NCBI RefSeq assembly: GCF_019303495.1 | Contig: NZ_JAEVFI010000011.1 | Location: 123,449 to 187,448, forward strand | DNA: 64,000 nucleotides | Direction of reading: 5' to 3' | Source: Streptomyces sp. JJ66 | GTDB taxonomy: Bacteria > Actinomycetota > Actinomycetes > Streptomycetales > Streptomycetaceae | Shown here: positions 19,754 to 28,583 of the stretch, in pieces | Layout: the number at the start of each line of letters is the position of its first letter | Position numbering within the stretch: position 1 is the stretch's first letter | Made by a program: the position numbers and the translations under genes | The notes under the pieces: generated by a model | Database searches by the model: none | Seen by the model: only the letters and a program-made list of their open reading frames with translations | Told to the model about the DNA's origin: nothing

Positions 19754-19798
19754 CGTACGGGCCGGGACCGGAGCAGCCGCCCGGTCCCGGCCCGTACG
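19754..19798. terminator. bidirectional terminator between convergent genes
   Basis: A perfect 18-bp inverted repeat (19754–19771 with 19781–19798, 9-base loop) lies between the ends of the AlkZ-like gene (+) and the KASIII gene (−). Confidence 0.88.
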
Positions 19799-19804
19799 GC
19801 TGGG

Positions 19805-20842
19805 TCACCAGGCCGGGAGGTCGAGGAACTCCAGGACGGCCACCGTCCAGACGTATCCGGCGCCGACGCCCATCACGGCCACCCGGTCACCGGGCTGGGG
19901 ACGGCCCGCCTCCACCAGCTGGTTGAGCCCGGCCAGTTCGTCGGCGGCTCCCATCTGGCCGCGCGTCAGCCCCCAGTCGTAGACGGTCGTGGCCCGGTCC
20001 ATGCCGAGCAGGCCGTAGACGGAGAAGCCCGCGATGGTTTCGGGGAGGTTCTGGTGCACGAAGTGGGCGAGCCCGGCCTTGTCGGTGCCGGACTCGGCCA
20101 GCGCCCGGTCCAGCACGGTGACCGCGTTGCGGGTGATCTTCTCGATCACCTCGTCGTAGCCGTCCTCGTCGGCGGCGAGGAACTCCCGCTTGCGCGCACC
20201 GAGATCGATGGGTTTGCCGTCGGGGAAGGGCGTGTCGGCCCAGCCGCCCGTGCCGCGCTCCATCGGCTCCAGCGTCGGGTCGGCGACGGAGACGGTGGCC
20301 AGCAGCCGGGCGAAGCCGCCCTGGCGGGAGAGCACGAGTGCGGCCGCGCCGTCGCCGTAGACCACCTGATCCCCCGCGGACCAGCGGTCAACGTACGGCA
20401 GCCGGAAGGTGTCACCCGCCGTGACCAGCGCGGCGGACGCCCCGGGCCGGGCGCTCAGGTGGGAGGCGGCCAGTTCCAGCGCCGCCAGGCCGCCGTTGCA
20501 GCCCTGCCGGACTTCGACGGCGATGCCGGTGCCGCCGACGCTCTCGTTCTGTACGAAGCTGGCCGGAGTCCAGAAGTCGAGCCCCTGGTGGCCGACGTAG
20601 GCGTGCAGCACCAGATCGACGTCCTCGCCGGTGACGCCCGCGCGCTCGGCGGCCTGGCGCGCGGCTACGGCGGCCAGCACCGGACCCGGCTGGCCCGGGC
20701 CCGCCGTGCGGACCTCGCGGTAACCGGCCACCGCACGCGCGGCCTCGGTGTAGCGGCCGGCCGCGATGGCGTCGGCGGGAGTCTCCACGGTGTCCGGGTA
20801 GCACGCCCCGAGTCCGGCGACGTACAGGTTGTTCCAGCGCAT
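19805..20842 (-). CDS. KASIII-like enzyme with intact cysteine
   Basis: A 345-residue FabH-fold protein. The nucleophile is Cys115 in VRQGCNGGLAALELA, and the base is His in FVHQNLPET. The third position reads GQMGAAD, with Asp rather than the GN(T/S) asparagine of FabH, as in CerJ-type KASIII acyltransferases. It is the last gene of the cyclodeaminase/A-T operon, so a natural job is to extend or acylate the aminoacyl-thioester on the A-T protein. ATG at 20842 follows GGAAAGGA. It resembles the serine variant at 7789, suggesting duplication followed by divergence. Confidence 0.88.
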   Translation of the reverse strand: MRWNNLYVAGLGACYPDTVETPADAIAAGRYTEAARAVAGYREVRTAGPGQPGPVLAAVAARQAAERAGVTGEDVDLVLHAYVGHQGLDFWTPASFVQNESVGGTGIAVEVRQGCNGGLAALELAASHLSARPGASAALVTAGDTFRLPYVDRWSAGDQVVYGDGAAALVLSRQGGFARLLATVSVADPTLEPMERGTGGWADTPFPDGKPIDLGARKREFLAADEDGYDEVIEKITRNAVTVLDRALAESGTDKAGLAHFVHQNLPETIAGFSVYGLLGMDRATTVYDWGLTRGQMGAADELAGLNQLVEAGRPQPGDRVAVMGVGAGYVWTVAVLEFLDLPAW

Positions 20843-20906
20843 GACGCGTCCTTTCCGTGCGATGTACGGGGTCAGGGGGCCGGTGGCCAGTGGCCGGTGG
20901 CCGCGC

Positions 20907-23012
20907 TCAGCCGACCGGCACCGGCGGCGCGGACGGCGACGGCTCCGGCGGCGCGGACGGCGGCAGGGTGGCGATGTGACCGGCCAGGGCCGCGATCCGC
21001 GGGGTCCGCAGGACCTGCCCCACCCGGACCCTGACCCCCAGCTCGGCCCGGATGCGCGCCACCAGGGCGGCGGCCAGCAGCGAATGCCCGCCGAGCGCGA
21101 GAAAACTCTCCTCCGCCCCGGCCACCGCGACGCCCAGCACCTCCGCATACATCCGGCACAGCGCATCCTCTACCGGCGTGCGCGGCGCTCGCGGCAGGGG
21201 CGCTTCGCTCGCGGCGGCGGGCAGCGTCCCGGGGTCCGGCAGGGCCGCCCGGTCCACCTTGCCGTTGGGGGTGAGCGGGAACACCGGCAGCGGTACCACC
21301 ACGGCCGGGACCAGGTGCTCGGGCAGCGACCGCGCCAGGTGCGCGCGCAGTTCACCCGGGGTGGCCTCGCCTTCCAGCACCGCGTAGGCGACCAGGCGCG
21401 GGCCCCCGGCGTCCGCGCGCCGGACCACCACGGCCGCCCGGGCGACGGCCGGGTGCCGCAGCAGTGCCGCCTCCGGCTCCCCCGGCTCGACCCTGAAGCC
21501 CCGGATCTTGACCTGGTCGTCGGCCCGGCCGGTGAACTCCAGCCCGCCGCCGGGCAGCCGCCGCACCACGTCGCCGGTGCGGTACATCCGGGTGCCCGGC
21601 GGGCCGTAGGGGTCGGCGACGAAGCGAGCGGCCGTGAGCTCGGGCCGGTTCCAGTAGCCGTCGGCCACCTGGGCCCCGGCGACGTACAGCTCGCCGCTCT
21701 CCCCCGCGCCCACCGGCTCCAGCCGCCCGTCCAGCACCCGCAGCCCCACGTGGTCCAGCGGACGCCCGAGCGGGACCACCGAGGGCCACTCCCCGGGATC
21801 GGCGGGCAGGACGTGTGCCGTGGCAGCGTGCGTCTCGGCCGGACCGTAGACGTTGACCAGGCGGAACGGGCAGTCGCGGCGGAAGGCGCGGATCGCGCCG
21901 TCGGTGCGCAGCGCCTCGCCGCCCTGGAGGACGCGGCGCAGGGCGGGCAGCGCCGAGCCGCGCTCGGCCGCGAGGGTGAAGACGGTCTCGATGACGGCGG
22001 TCGGCGCGTACAGCTCGTGGATGCGGCGCTCGTCCAGCCACTCGGTGAACGCGGTGAGGTCGCGGCGCAGGGCGTCGGCGGGGATCACCAGCGTCCGGCC
22101 GGTGACGAGGGTGGCCAGGATCTCCTGCACGCAGAAGTCGAACCCGAGCGCGGTGAACTGGGCGGTGCGTTCGCCGGGCTGGCCGGGCAGGGTGGACGCG
22201 TGCCAGCGCAGCAGGTTGGCCAGGCCGCGTCCCGGCATCACCACGCCCTTGGGCCGCCCCGTCGAGCCGGAGGTGTAGACGAGGTAGGCGGGGTGGGCCG
22301 GGGTCAGCGCGGCGGTGCGCGCGCTGTCGCCGGGTACCGTGGCGGGCTGCGCGGCGACGGTCCGGCCCACGCCGGGGGCGGTCAGGTTGACGGTGCGCCC
22401 CGGGTCCGAGGCGGCCGGGGGCAGGACGCCGCCCGCGGTGAGGACCAGCGCCGGGTCCGCGTCGGCCAGCAGGTAGCCGATCCGCTCCGGCGGGTACTCC
22501 GGGTCCACCGGGAGGAAGGCGGCACCGGCCTTGAGCACGGCGAGCAGGGCGACGACCAGCTCCGCCGAGCGCGGCATGACCAGGGCCGTCACCCGGCCGG
22601 GACCGGCTCCGCGCCGGATCAGGTGGTGCGCCAGCCGGTTGGCCCGCGCGTCGAGTTCGGCGAAGTCCAGGGCGGTGTCCTCGAACTCGACCGCCGGGGC
22701 GTGCGGGGAGCGCCGCACCCGGTCCTCGAACAGGGTCACCGGCAGGCCGGGACCGTCCGGGGCGGCGGCGCTTCCCCCGACCGCGACGGGGGCGACGGCG
22801 GTGTCCGGGGCGACGGCGGTGTCCGGGGCGACGGGGGCGGCCGGGGCCTGGGCGGTGTGCGCGGTGCAGGCGGCCAGGGGGGCCGGGCCGAAGACGGGAA
22901 CCCACCCGGCCGGTACCGCGACGGTGACAGGCCACAGCGAGTGCCGTCCGGCCGCGTCGGCGAGCACCAGGTAGCTGCCGTCCGCGTCCTCGAACGGCGC
23001 CGGGACGCTCAC
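20907..23012 (-). CDS. MbtH–adenylation–thiolation fusion (NRPS loading protein)
   Basis: A 701-residue protein. Residues about 1–55 are an MbtH-like domain ([28 protein letters not shown]). A linker with a PDTAVA repeat follows, then an adenylation domain (about 95–610: [49 protein letters not shown] lysine) and a thiolation domain (about 625–690, GGHSLL serine). There is no condensation or thioesterase domain. A hand-aligned specificity code is D-F-Q-L-L-G-V-A-A, closest in my memory to cyclic imino acid codes (proline/pipecolate). GTG at 23012 overlaps the cyclodeaminase stop (GTGA) and gives exactly the MbtH N-terminus. MbtH partners are usually separate proteins. Confidence 0.9.
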   Translation of the reverse strand: MSVPAPFEDADGSYLVLADAAGRHSLWPVTVAVPAGWVPVFGPAPLAACTAHTAQAPAAPVAPDTAVAPDTAVAPVAVGGSAAAPDGPGLPVTLFEDRVRRSPHAPAVEFEDTALDFAELDARANRLAHHLIRRGAGPGRVTALVMPRSAELVVALLAVLKAGAAFLPVDPEYPPERIGYLLADADPALVLTAGGVLPPAASDPGRTVNLTAPGVGRTVAAQPATVPGDSARTAALTPAHPAYLVYTSGSTGRPKGVVMPGRGLANLLRWHASTLPGQPGERTAQFTALGFDFCVQEILATLVTGRTLVIPADALRRDLTAFTEWLDERRIHELYAPTAVIETVFTLAAERGSALPALRRVLQGGEALRTDGAIRAFRRDCPFRLVNVYGPAETHAATAHVLPADPGEWPSVVPLGRPLDHVGLRVLDGRLEPVGAGESGELYVAGAQVADGYWNRPELTAARFVADPYGPPGTRMYRTGDVVRRLPGGGLEFTGRADDQVKIRGFRVEPGEPEAALLRHPAVARAAVVVRRADAGGPRLVAYAVLEGEATPGELRAHLARSLPEHLVPAVVVPLPVFPLTPNGKVDRAALPDPGTLPAAASEAPLPRAPRTPVEDALCRMYAEVLGVAVAGAEESFLALGGHSLLAAALVARIRAELGVRVRVGQVLRTPRIAALAGHIATLPPSAPPEPSPSAPPVPVG
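22791..22844. repeat. 18-bp in-frame tandem repeat in the MbtH–A linker
   Basis: Two exact and one degenerate copies of GGCGACGGCGGTGTCCGG encode a repeated PDTAVA in the linker between the MbtH and adenylation domains. Confidence 0.88.
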
Positions 23013-24079
23013 GGCAGCAACGCGCCCGGGCGGCGGTCCGCTCCGGAGCACGGGGAGTAGGGGTCAAGCAGGTCGCTGGGGTGGTACTCCAGCGCGAGCC
23101 GGGTGCCCGCGCCGATCGCCACCGCCGCCTCGGTGAGCACGTCCAGCGCGAGGTGGTCCTCCAGCGCTATGCCGGTCGAGTCGAAGACGGTCAGCCGCTC
23201 CCGGGCGGCGGCGAAACGCTCCGGCTCGGCGCACACCCGGCTCAGCTCCGGACCGATGTGGTCGGCCGTCAGCTGCTGGCACTCGCCCTCGCGCCGTGCC
23301 TGCTCCGGGTGGTCGGGGACGACCAGCGCGCGGTGGAGCAGGCCGGGCGGCAGCTCGGTCTTGCCGATGAGGTCGGAACCGATGGCGTTGACGTGCAGGT
23401 GCTCGCGGGTCGGCACGTCGGGCAGGACGGGCGCCGCGCCGACCTCGGTGGAGGTGGCGGTGACGATGATGTCGCAGGACCGCGCGATGTGTGCGGGATC
23501 GGCGGGCCGGACGTCCAGGCCGAGGAAGGCGGCTCGCCGGGCGAAGCTCGCCAGGTGGGCCGGGTCACGGTCGTGGGCGAGCACCGTACGCACCGGGAAC
23601 TCCAGTGCCAGCGCGTGGAGCTGGGTGACGGCCTGCGCCCCGGTGCCGATCAGCCCGACGGTGGCGCTGTCGGGGCGGGCCAGCGCACGGCTGGCGACGG
23701 CGGTGACGGCGCCGGTGCGCAGCGCGGTGAGCAGCACCCCGTCGGCCACCGCCAGCAGTCGGCCGGTCAGGTCGTCGTAGCGGGCTACCGTGCCGAGAAT
23801 CGTGGGCAGGCCGTAGCGCCCGGGGTTCCCGGGACTGTAGGCGACGGTCTTGACGGTGACGCCGTTCCCCGGCTCCCGGTGCGGCATCCACTCGATGATG
23901 CCGGGCACCGGTTCCGCCCGGTTGAAGCCGTCGCGCAGCGGACTGAGTTCGGCCGCACCGGTGTGCACGGCGGCCAGCCCTTCGGCGATCCGGTCGATGA
24001 CGCGGCGCATCAGCTCGTCCCGGCCGTACTCGTGCAGCATCCGGACGATGTCCGGCTGGGTCAGGAGCAGGGTGTCCAT
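23009..24079 (-). CDS. ornithine/lysine cyclodeaminase family protein
   Basis: A 356-residue member of the ornithine cyclodeaminase/mu-crystallin family. Seen: NAD-binding [12 protein letters not shown] (residues about 143–154), NAIGSD, and the [10 protein letters not shown] substrate-site motif. Homologues make proline from ornithine or L-pipecolate from lysine (RapL/FkbL type); others make diaminopropionate or act as amino-acid reductases. Its stop overlaps the start of the MbtH-A-T gene, so the product is probably the amino acid loaded there. ATG at 24079 follows GGGAGAG. Confidence 0.85.
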   Translation of the reverse strand: MDTLLLTQPDIVRMLHEYGRDELMRRVIDRIAEGLAAVHTGAAELSPLRDGFNRAEPVPGIIEWMPHREPGNGVTVKTVAYSPGNPGRYGLPTILGTVARYDDLTGRLLAVADGVLLTALRTGAVTAVASRALARPDSATVGLIGTGAQAVTQLHALALEFPVRTVLAHDRDPAHLASFARRAAFLGLDVRPADPAHIARSCDIIVTATSTEVGAAPVLPDVPTREHLHVNAIGSDLIGKTELPPGLLHRALVVPDHPEQARREGECQQLTADHIGPELSRVCAEPERFAAARERLTVFDSTGIALEDHLALDVLTEAAVAIGAGTRLALEYHPSDLLDPYSPCSGADRRPGALLP

Positions 24080-24428
24080 GGACTCTCCCGTTGAGTTCTG
24101 GCGGCCTTCGCCGCGCGGTGGCGTCCTCACGGTGGAAGGAAGCCCTCGAAGGACGCTCGGCCTCCGCTGCACTGCGGCTCGCCCACCCCGGGCTCGCCCG
24201 CCCCGGCCCGCCGCGTCAAGCGCGCCTGTAGCGGGCGCGGCTCTACTGCGCCGGTGCTCGCGGCCGGACGGCGGACGTCCCCCCTCCGGCTGCCGCGTCC
24301 GGTCGCGGGCACGCCCGGCACCCCCGCACCGGCCGGGCCGGACGCAGCACAGGCCGCATCGCAGGCCGCGTCCCAGACCGCATCGCGCAGTGCGTCGCAG
24401 GCCGCATCGCAGACTGAGAGGACACCCC
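24080..24428. other. divergent intergenic region
   Basis: A 349-base region between the cyclodeaminase (−) and the secreted-protein gene (+). It must hold both promoters; no convincing −10/−35 pair was found by eye. A 12-bp tandem repeat is listed separately. Confidence 0.5.
24350..24409. repeat. 12-bp repeat array upstream of the secreted-protein gene
   Basis: Four clear copies and one degenerate copy of CAGGCCGCATCG on a 12-base period end 19 bases before ATG at 24429. If the region is transcribed but not translated it is a leader repeat. It could equally be a regulator-binding array. Confidence 0.75.
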
Positions 24429-25052
24429 ATGCGCCCCACCACCGCTTCCGCCACCGGCTCCGCCGGGCGCCGAGGCGCCCCACCGCACCGGCTGGCCCAC
24501 GTCACCGGCCTCCTGCTGGCGGCGCTCGTGCTGCTGCTGGGTCCCGGCGCGGTCCCCGCCGCCCCGCACTCCGGCGCGGCTCCCGCCGCCGCCCACGACG
24601 GTGCGCACCGCACGCCCGCCGCCCACGACGGTGCGCACCGCACGGCCGCCGCCGTGACGGGCACCTGGGATCTCACCGTGACCATCGACCTGGGCCACGA
24701 CACGGTGACCACCGTCACCCGCTTCTACTTCCACCCCAACCGCACGCTCACCACCGACTCCACGCATGACAGCGGCGACCCGGCCTTCGCGGGCAGCGGC
24801 TACTGGACGGCGGACCGGGGTCGGCGGTTCAGTTTTTTCGTGACCCACCCCGACGCCCCCGCCGACCCGGGGGCCGGTGACCCAGGCGTGCCGACGGGCA
24901 CGGTCAACGCCGTCCACCAGGGGAAGCTGAAGGGCCGTTCGGCGTTCACCACGACAGCGAGCGCGTTCGTGCTGAACGACCTGGACGGCGGCGTGCTGGG
25001 TCCCATTCCGGTGAGCACGAAGGCCGTCAAGGTGTCCGACAGCCCGTCGTGA
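24429..25052 (+). CDS. secreted protein of unknown function, beta-rich
   Basis: A 207-residue protein with a signal peptide (basic start, hydrophobic LLLAALVLLLGPGAV near residues 27–41, Ala-x-Ala-like cleavage). A duplicated AAHDGAHRT segment (30-bp DNA repeat, 24585–24644) follows, then an exported domain of about 135 residues rich in alternating beta-strand sequence (TWDLTVTIDLG … GSGYWTA … FFVTHPDA … AFTTTASAFVLND). The pattern suggests a calycin/lipocalin-like barrel, but I do not recognise the family. ATG follows GAGAGGAC. It could bind the cluster product outside the cell. Confidence 0.7.
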   Translation: MRPTTASATGSAGRRGAPPHRLAHVTGLLLAALVLLLGPGAVPAAPHSGAAPAAAHDGAHRTPAAHDGAHRTAAAVTGTWDLTVTIDLGHDTVTTVTRFYFHPNRTLTTDSTHDSGDPAFAGSGYWTADRGRRFSFFVTHPDAPADPGAGDPGVPTGTVNAVHQGKLKGRSAFTTTASAFVLNDLDGGVLGPIPVSTKAVKVSDSPS

Positions 25053-25127
25053 CACCGGCTGTCGCAGGCCGCCCGCTGGTCGGCCGCCCCGCTCGCGCGG
25101 GGCGGCCGTAGCGCTCTCCCGACAGGG

Positions 25128-26669
25128 TCAGCGCTCGCCGTCCGGGCGCTCGCCGTCGTCCGGGCGCTCGCCGTCCGGGCGCTCGTCGTCGGCCGGGCGC
25201 TCGTCGTCGGCCGGGACGCCGGGCCGTGGGGTCACCCCGGGCACGGTGAGTCCGGGCGCGGGCAGCTCCCCGCTCACCAGGTAGCGGTGCACCGGCTCGT
25301 CCACGGCCGGGTTGCCGCCGAGCACGTACACCTCGTGCTCGCCGGAGTCCTCGACCGTGATCAGCGCGTGGCCGAGCAGTTCGGCCATCGCGGCTCCGCC
25401 CTCGTAGTGGTCCAGCGGGTCGCCGTCGGCCTGGACGACGACCCCGGCGGGGTAGCCCGCCCGTTCCAGCCGGGTCGGCGGCTCCATCGGTTCGAAGGTC
25501 CGGAACGCGCCTACCCACGGCTGGGCGCGCAGCACCCCGTAGCCGTAGGGGAAGCGGCGGCGGAACTCCCGCATGTCCGCGTAGTAGGTCTCCAGGTCGC
25601 CGGGCCACTCGTGCTCCAGGGTGATGGCTTCGAGTACCCCGATGCGCAGCTCGCCCGCGTTGTCCTCCGGCCGCCAGACAGTCTGGCCTGCCAGCAGCCC
25701 GCGCACGGCGTCCACGTCGCCCTCCGCCGCCGCCGAGCGCAACCGGCCTACCAGGAGCCCCAGTTCCTCCCACTGGCCGCGATCCGTCGAGCGGGTGCCC
25801 ATGGCGCCGTCGAAGAGTGTGCGCTGCCGGTGGTCGCCCGCCGCCTGCTCCAGCGCGGCGGCCACGCCCTCCACGGTCTCCAGCACCTCGGCGGTGGTGC
25901 GGCCGAGACCGAAGTGCCGGTGCCGGGCGCCCGTCCACCCGGCCCAGGCCCGCACGTTGCGCAGCACGGCGTCACCCTGCCGCAGGAACTGCTCCCGCCA
26001 GGTCCAGTGCGGTCCGACGCAGGAGTCGAGCACGCTGCGGTCCAGACGGCCGGGGAACATGCTGCCGAACACGGCACCGACGTAGGCGCCGTAGGCGTAG
26101 CCGACGAAGGTGACGCGTTCCTCGCCGAGCACCGCGCGCAGCAGGTCCATGTCGCGGGCGGTGTTGCGGGTGCTGATGTGGGGACGCAGGGTGCCGCCGC
26201 CCCGGCGGCAGCCCTCCTCCCGGCGCCGCATGTCCTCGGCCAGGAGCGGGAAGGCGTCGTCAGCCGGACGGGAGTCGAACGGCGCCCGGGCGGCCACCAC
26301 CTCGGCGTGCAGCGGGGTGGAGGCTCCGGTGCCCCGGGGGTCGAACCCGATGACGTCGTACACCTCGTGGACCGGCGTGCCCGCGAACCGGGAGGGCATG
26401 CGGACGCCCTGGCCCCAGTCGCCGCCGGGGCCGCCGTTGACGGCCAGCAGCACGCCGCGCCGCCGGGCCGGGTCGGCGGCCCGCAGTCGGCTCACCGCGA
26501 GGGTCAGCCGCTCCCCCGCCGGGTCCGCGTAGTCGCGCGGGACCTCCAGGACGGCGTGTTCCAGCGGTGGCCCGCCCCCCGCGCTCGCGGCGTCGGTGGT
26601 CCAGTGCAGCGGCTGGGTGCTGAGGGCGGTCAGCGCGTCGGCCGTCGCGGAACCGGTCTGTGTGGTCAT
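25128..26669 (-). CDS. TAP-family alpha/beta-hydrolase lacking the catalytic serine
   Basis: A 513-residue protein of the SlpD/E tripeptidyl-aminopeptidase-like alpha/beta-hydrolase family. The scaffold is intact (AVNGGPGGDWGQG oxyanion region, YDVIGFDPRGTGAS, VVQADGDPLDH acid loop), but the nucleophile elbow reads GYAYGAY: Ala192 (codon 26094–26096) replaces Ser. There is no signal peptide, unlike the secreted peptidases. Ordinary hydrolysis should be lost, leaving binding, scaffolding or a non-covalent reaction. The C-terminus is a repeated acidic ERPDG tail. ATG at 26669 is used; GTG at 26672 is better spaced from GGAGG. Divergent from the ferredoxin gene. Confidence 0.8.
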   Translation of the reverse strand: MTTQTGSATADALTALSTQPLHWTTDAASAGGGPPLEHAVLEVPRDYADPAGERLTLAVSRLRAADPARRRGVLLAVNGGPGGDWGQGVRMPSRFAGTPVHEVYDVIGFDPRGTGASTPLHAEVVAARAPFDSRPADDAFPLLAEDMRRREEGCRRGGGTLRPHISTRNTARDMDLLRAVLGEERVTFVGYAYGAYVGAVFGSMFPGRLDRSVLDSCVGPHWTWREQFLRQGDAVLRNVRAWAGWTGARHRHFGLGRTTAEVLETVEGVAAALEQAAGDHRQRTLFDGAMGTRSTDRGQWEELGLLVGRLRSAAAEGDVDAVRGLLAGQTVWRPEDNAGELRIGVLEAITLEHEWPGDLETYYADMREFRRRFPYGYGVLRAQPWVGAFRTFEPMEPPTRLERAGYPAGVVVQADGDPLDHYEGGAAMAELLGHALITVEDSGEHEVYVLGGNPAVDEPVHRYLVSGELPAPGLTVPGVTPRPGVPADDERPADDERPDGERPDDGERPDGER

Positions 26670-26883
26670 CACACGTATACCTCCGTTCGAGTCGGACGCG
26701 CAGTATCGGGCGGCGCTCTCGAAGCTGCCTGGACCCGCCGGTGCCCCGCGCGGCTCCCGGCCCGGAGCACGCTCCGGCGGGGCGGGGCGGCGTCGGCCCT
26801 CCAGACCGGCTCCACCACCAGCCCAGGTGCCGCTGCCACCGTCTGCGGACACCCACCGGCCGAAACCGTACGAGAGGGACGTG

Positions 26884-27207
26884 ATGGCCAAGATCACCTT
26901 CAAGCACCCCGACGGCGCGGAGACGGTGGTTGACGTCACCCCGCCCAACACCGTCATGCGAGCCGCGAAACTGCACGGCGTGGACGGCATCGTCGCGCAG
27001 TGCGGCGGGTCCGCGCAGTGCGGCACCTGCCACGTCTACGTCAGCCCCGACAACGAGGTGCCGCTGCCCCGGATGGACGCGGTCGAGGACGACGTGCTGT
27101 ACGGCACGTACAGCCCGCGCCGGGAGACCAGCCGGCTGAGCTGCCAGCTCCCGGTGTCCGATGAGCTCGACGGGCTGGTCGTCCACCTGCCCGAGGGCCA
27201 GCTCTGA
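26884..27207 (+). CDS. [2Fe-2S] ferredoxin
   Basis: A 107-residue plant/adrenodoxin-type ferredoxin with cluster ligands C-x5-C-x2-C (QCGGSAQCGTC) and a later Cys in LSCQLP. It carries electrons from the reductase encoded next to a P450. ATG follows GAGAGGGA; an in-frame GTG three bases earlier is possible. Its stop and the reductase start share a base (TGATG). Confidence 0.92.
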   Translation: MAKITFKHPDGAETVVDVTPPNTVMRAAKLHGVDGIVAQCGGSAQCGTCHVYVSPDNEVPLPRMDAVEDDVLYGTYSPRRETSRLSCQLPVSDELDGLVVHLPEGQL

Positions 27208-28547
27208 TGCCCGCCCCAGCCGCCCCACCGGGACCGGCCGGTTCCGGCCCGGTGCCGGGCAGTTCCGGCCCGGTGCCGGGCAGTTCCGGCCCGGTGCCGG
27301 GCAGTTCCGGCCCGGGGCCGGTCGTCATCGTCGGGGCCGGTCCCGCCGGGGCGGGCGTCGCGACCGAGCTGCGGGAGCGCGGCTACGGGGGGCCGATCAC
27401 GCTGGTCGGGAAGGAGGGCGTGCCGCCCTACCAGCGCCCGCCCCTGTCCAAGGGCTACCTGACCGGCACCACCTCCCCCGGCGAGCTGCCGATCCGGCCA
27501 GCCGCCTGGTACGGCGAGCGCGGCATCGACCTCCTCACCGACGACCCCGCCCGCGCGCTCGACCCGCACCGCCAGCGGGTCACCCTGCACTCGGGACGTG
27601 AACTCCCCTACGGCAGGCTGGTCCTGGCCACCGGAGCCCGTCCCCGGCCGCTGGCCGTCCCCGGCGCGACGCTGCCCGGCGTGCTGTCCTTGCGCAGCCT
27701 GGCCGACGCCGACGCGCTCGCCGCCGCACTGCGGCCCGGCGGCCGGGACCTGCTGGTCATCGGCGGCGGGTTCGTCGGCCTGGAGGTCGCCGCCGCCGCC
27801 CACGCGCTGGGCTGGCGCGTCACGGTGGTGGAGGCGGGACAGCGGCTGCTGGCCCGGTCCGTCAGCCCCCGGCTCTCCGCCCACCTCGCCGCCGTCCACC
27901 AAGCCCACGGTGTCCGGGTGCTGACGGGGCGTGAGGTGGTGGCGCTGTGCGACACCGGCTCGGGCCGCGTCGGGGCGTTCGAGCTGGCGGGCGGCGAGCG
28001 GTACGCGGCGGACGTGGTGGTCGCCGGGATCGGCGTGCTGCCGGAGACCCGCCTCGCCGCCGACGCCGGACTGAGCGTCGGCGACGGCGTCCTGGTGGAC
28101 GCGCTGCTGCGCACCAGCGACCGCGCGGTCTACGCACTGGGCGACTGCGCCCGCTTCCCAAACCACTCGGCCGGACGCATGACCCGGCTGGAGTCCGTGC
28201 AGAACGCCGCTGACCAGGCCCGCTGCGTGGCCGCCGGGCTGTGCGGCGAGCCCGAACCCTACCGGGCGGTGCCCTGGTTCTGGACCGAGCAGTACGGCCT
28301 GCGGGTGCAGATCGCGGGCCTCACCACGGGCCACGACCAGACCCTCGTCCACGGGGACGTGGCGGGCGGCCGGTTCTCCGTCTTCTGCTTCCGCGCGGGG
28401 CGGCTTGTGGGCACCGAATCGGTGAACCGGACCGCCGACCACATGATCACCCGTCGGCTGCTGGCCTCGGGCGCCCCCGGACCGCGCCCCGAGGACGTGG
28501 CCCGCCCGGACTTCGACCTGCGCACCCACCAGCACCTGGCTGTCTGA
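27207..28547 (+). CDS. FAD-dependent ferredoxin reductase
   Basis: A 446-residue putidaredoxin-reductase-like flavoprotein. Seen: FAD motif VVIVGAGPAGAG, the PPYQRPPLSKGYL loop, NAD motif VIGGGFVGLEVAAAA, and ALGDCARF for FAD ribityl binding. It moves electrons from NAD(P)H to the adjacent ferredoxin. The N-terminus is extended by a GPVPGSS repeat (21-bp DNA repeat, 27241–27303), which is not part of the usual fold. Confidence 0.92.
   Translation: MPAPAAPPGPAGSGPVPGSSGPVPGSSGPVPGSSGPGPVVIVGAGPAGAGVATELRERGYGGPITLVGKEGVPPYQRPPLSKGYLTGTTSPGELPIRPAAWYGERGIDLLTDDPARALDPHRQRVTLHSGRELPYGRLVLATGARPRPLAVPGATLPGVLSLRSLADADALAAALRPGGRDLLVIGGGFVGLEVAAAAHALGWRVTVVEAGQRLLARSVSPRLSAHLAAVHQAHGVRVLTGREVVALCDTGSGRVGAFELAGGERYAADVVVAGIGVLPETRLAADAGLSVGDGVLVDALLRTSDRAVYALGDCARFPNHSAGRMTRLESVQNAADQARCVAAGLCGEPEPYRAVPWFWTEQYGLRVQIAGLTTGHDQTLVHGDVAGGRFSVFCFRAGRLVGTESVNRTADHMITRRLLASGAPGPRPEDVARPDFDLRTHQHLAV
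27241..27303. repeat. 21-bp in-frame tandem repeat in the reductase gene
   Basis: Three exact 21-base units (GTTCCGGCCCGGTGCCGGGC plus A) and a partial fourth encode the GPVPGSS heptad at the N-terminus of the ferredoxin reductase. Confidence 0.92.
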
Positions 28548-28583
28548 ACGACCTTCCACCACCCGTCCTAAGGAGATCCCGCC

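Noticed and set aside
24350-24409. Regular short repeats that could suggest a CRISPR array.
   Set aside because: Units are 12 bases, contiguous and without spacers; no cas genes are present.
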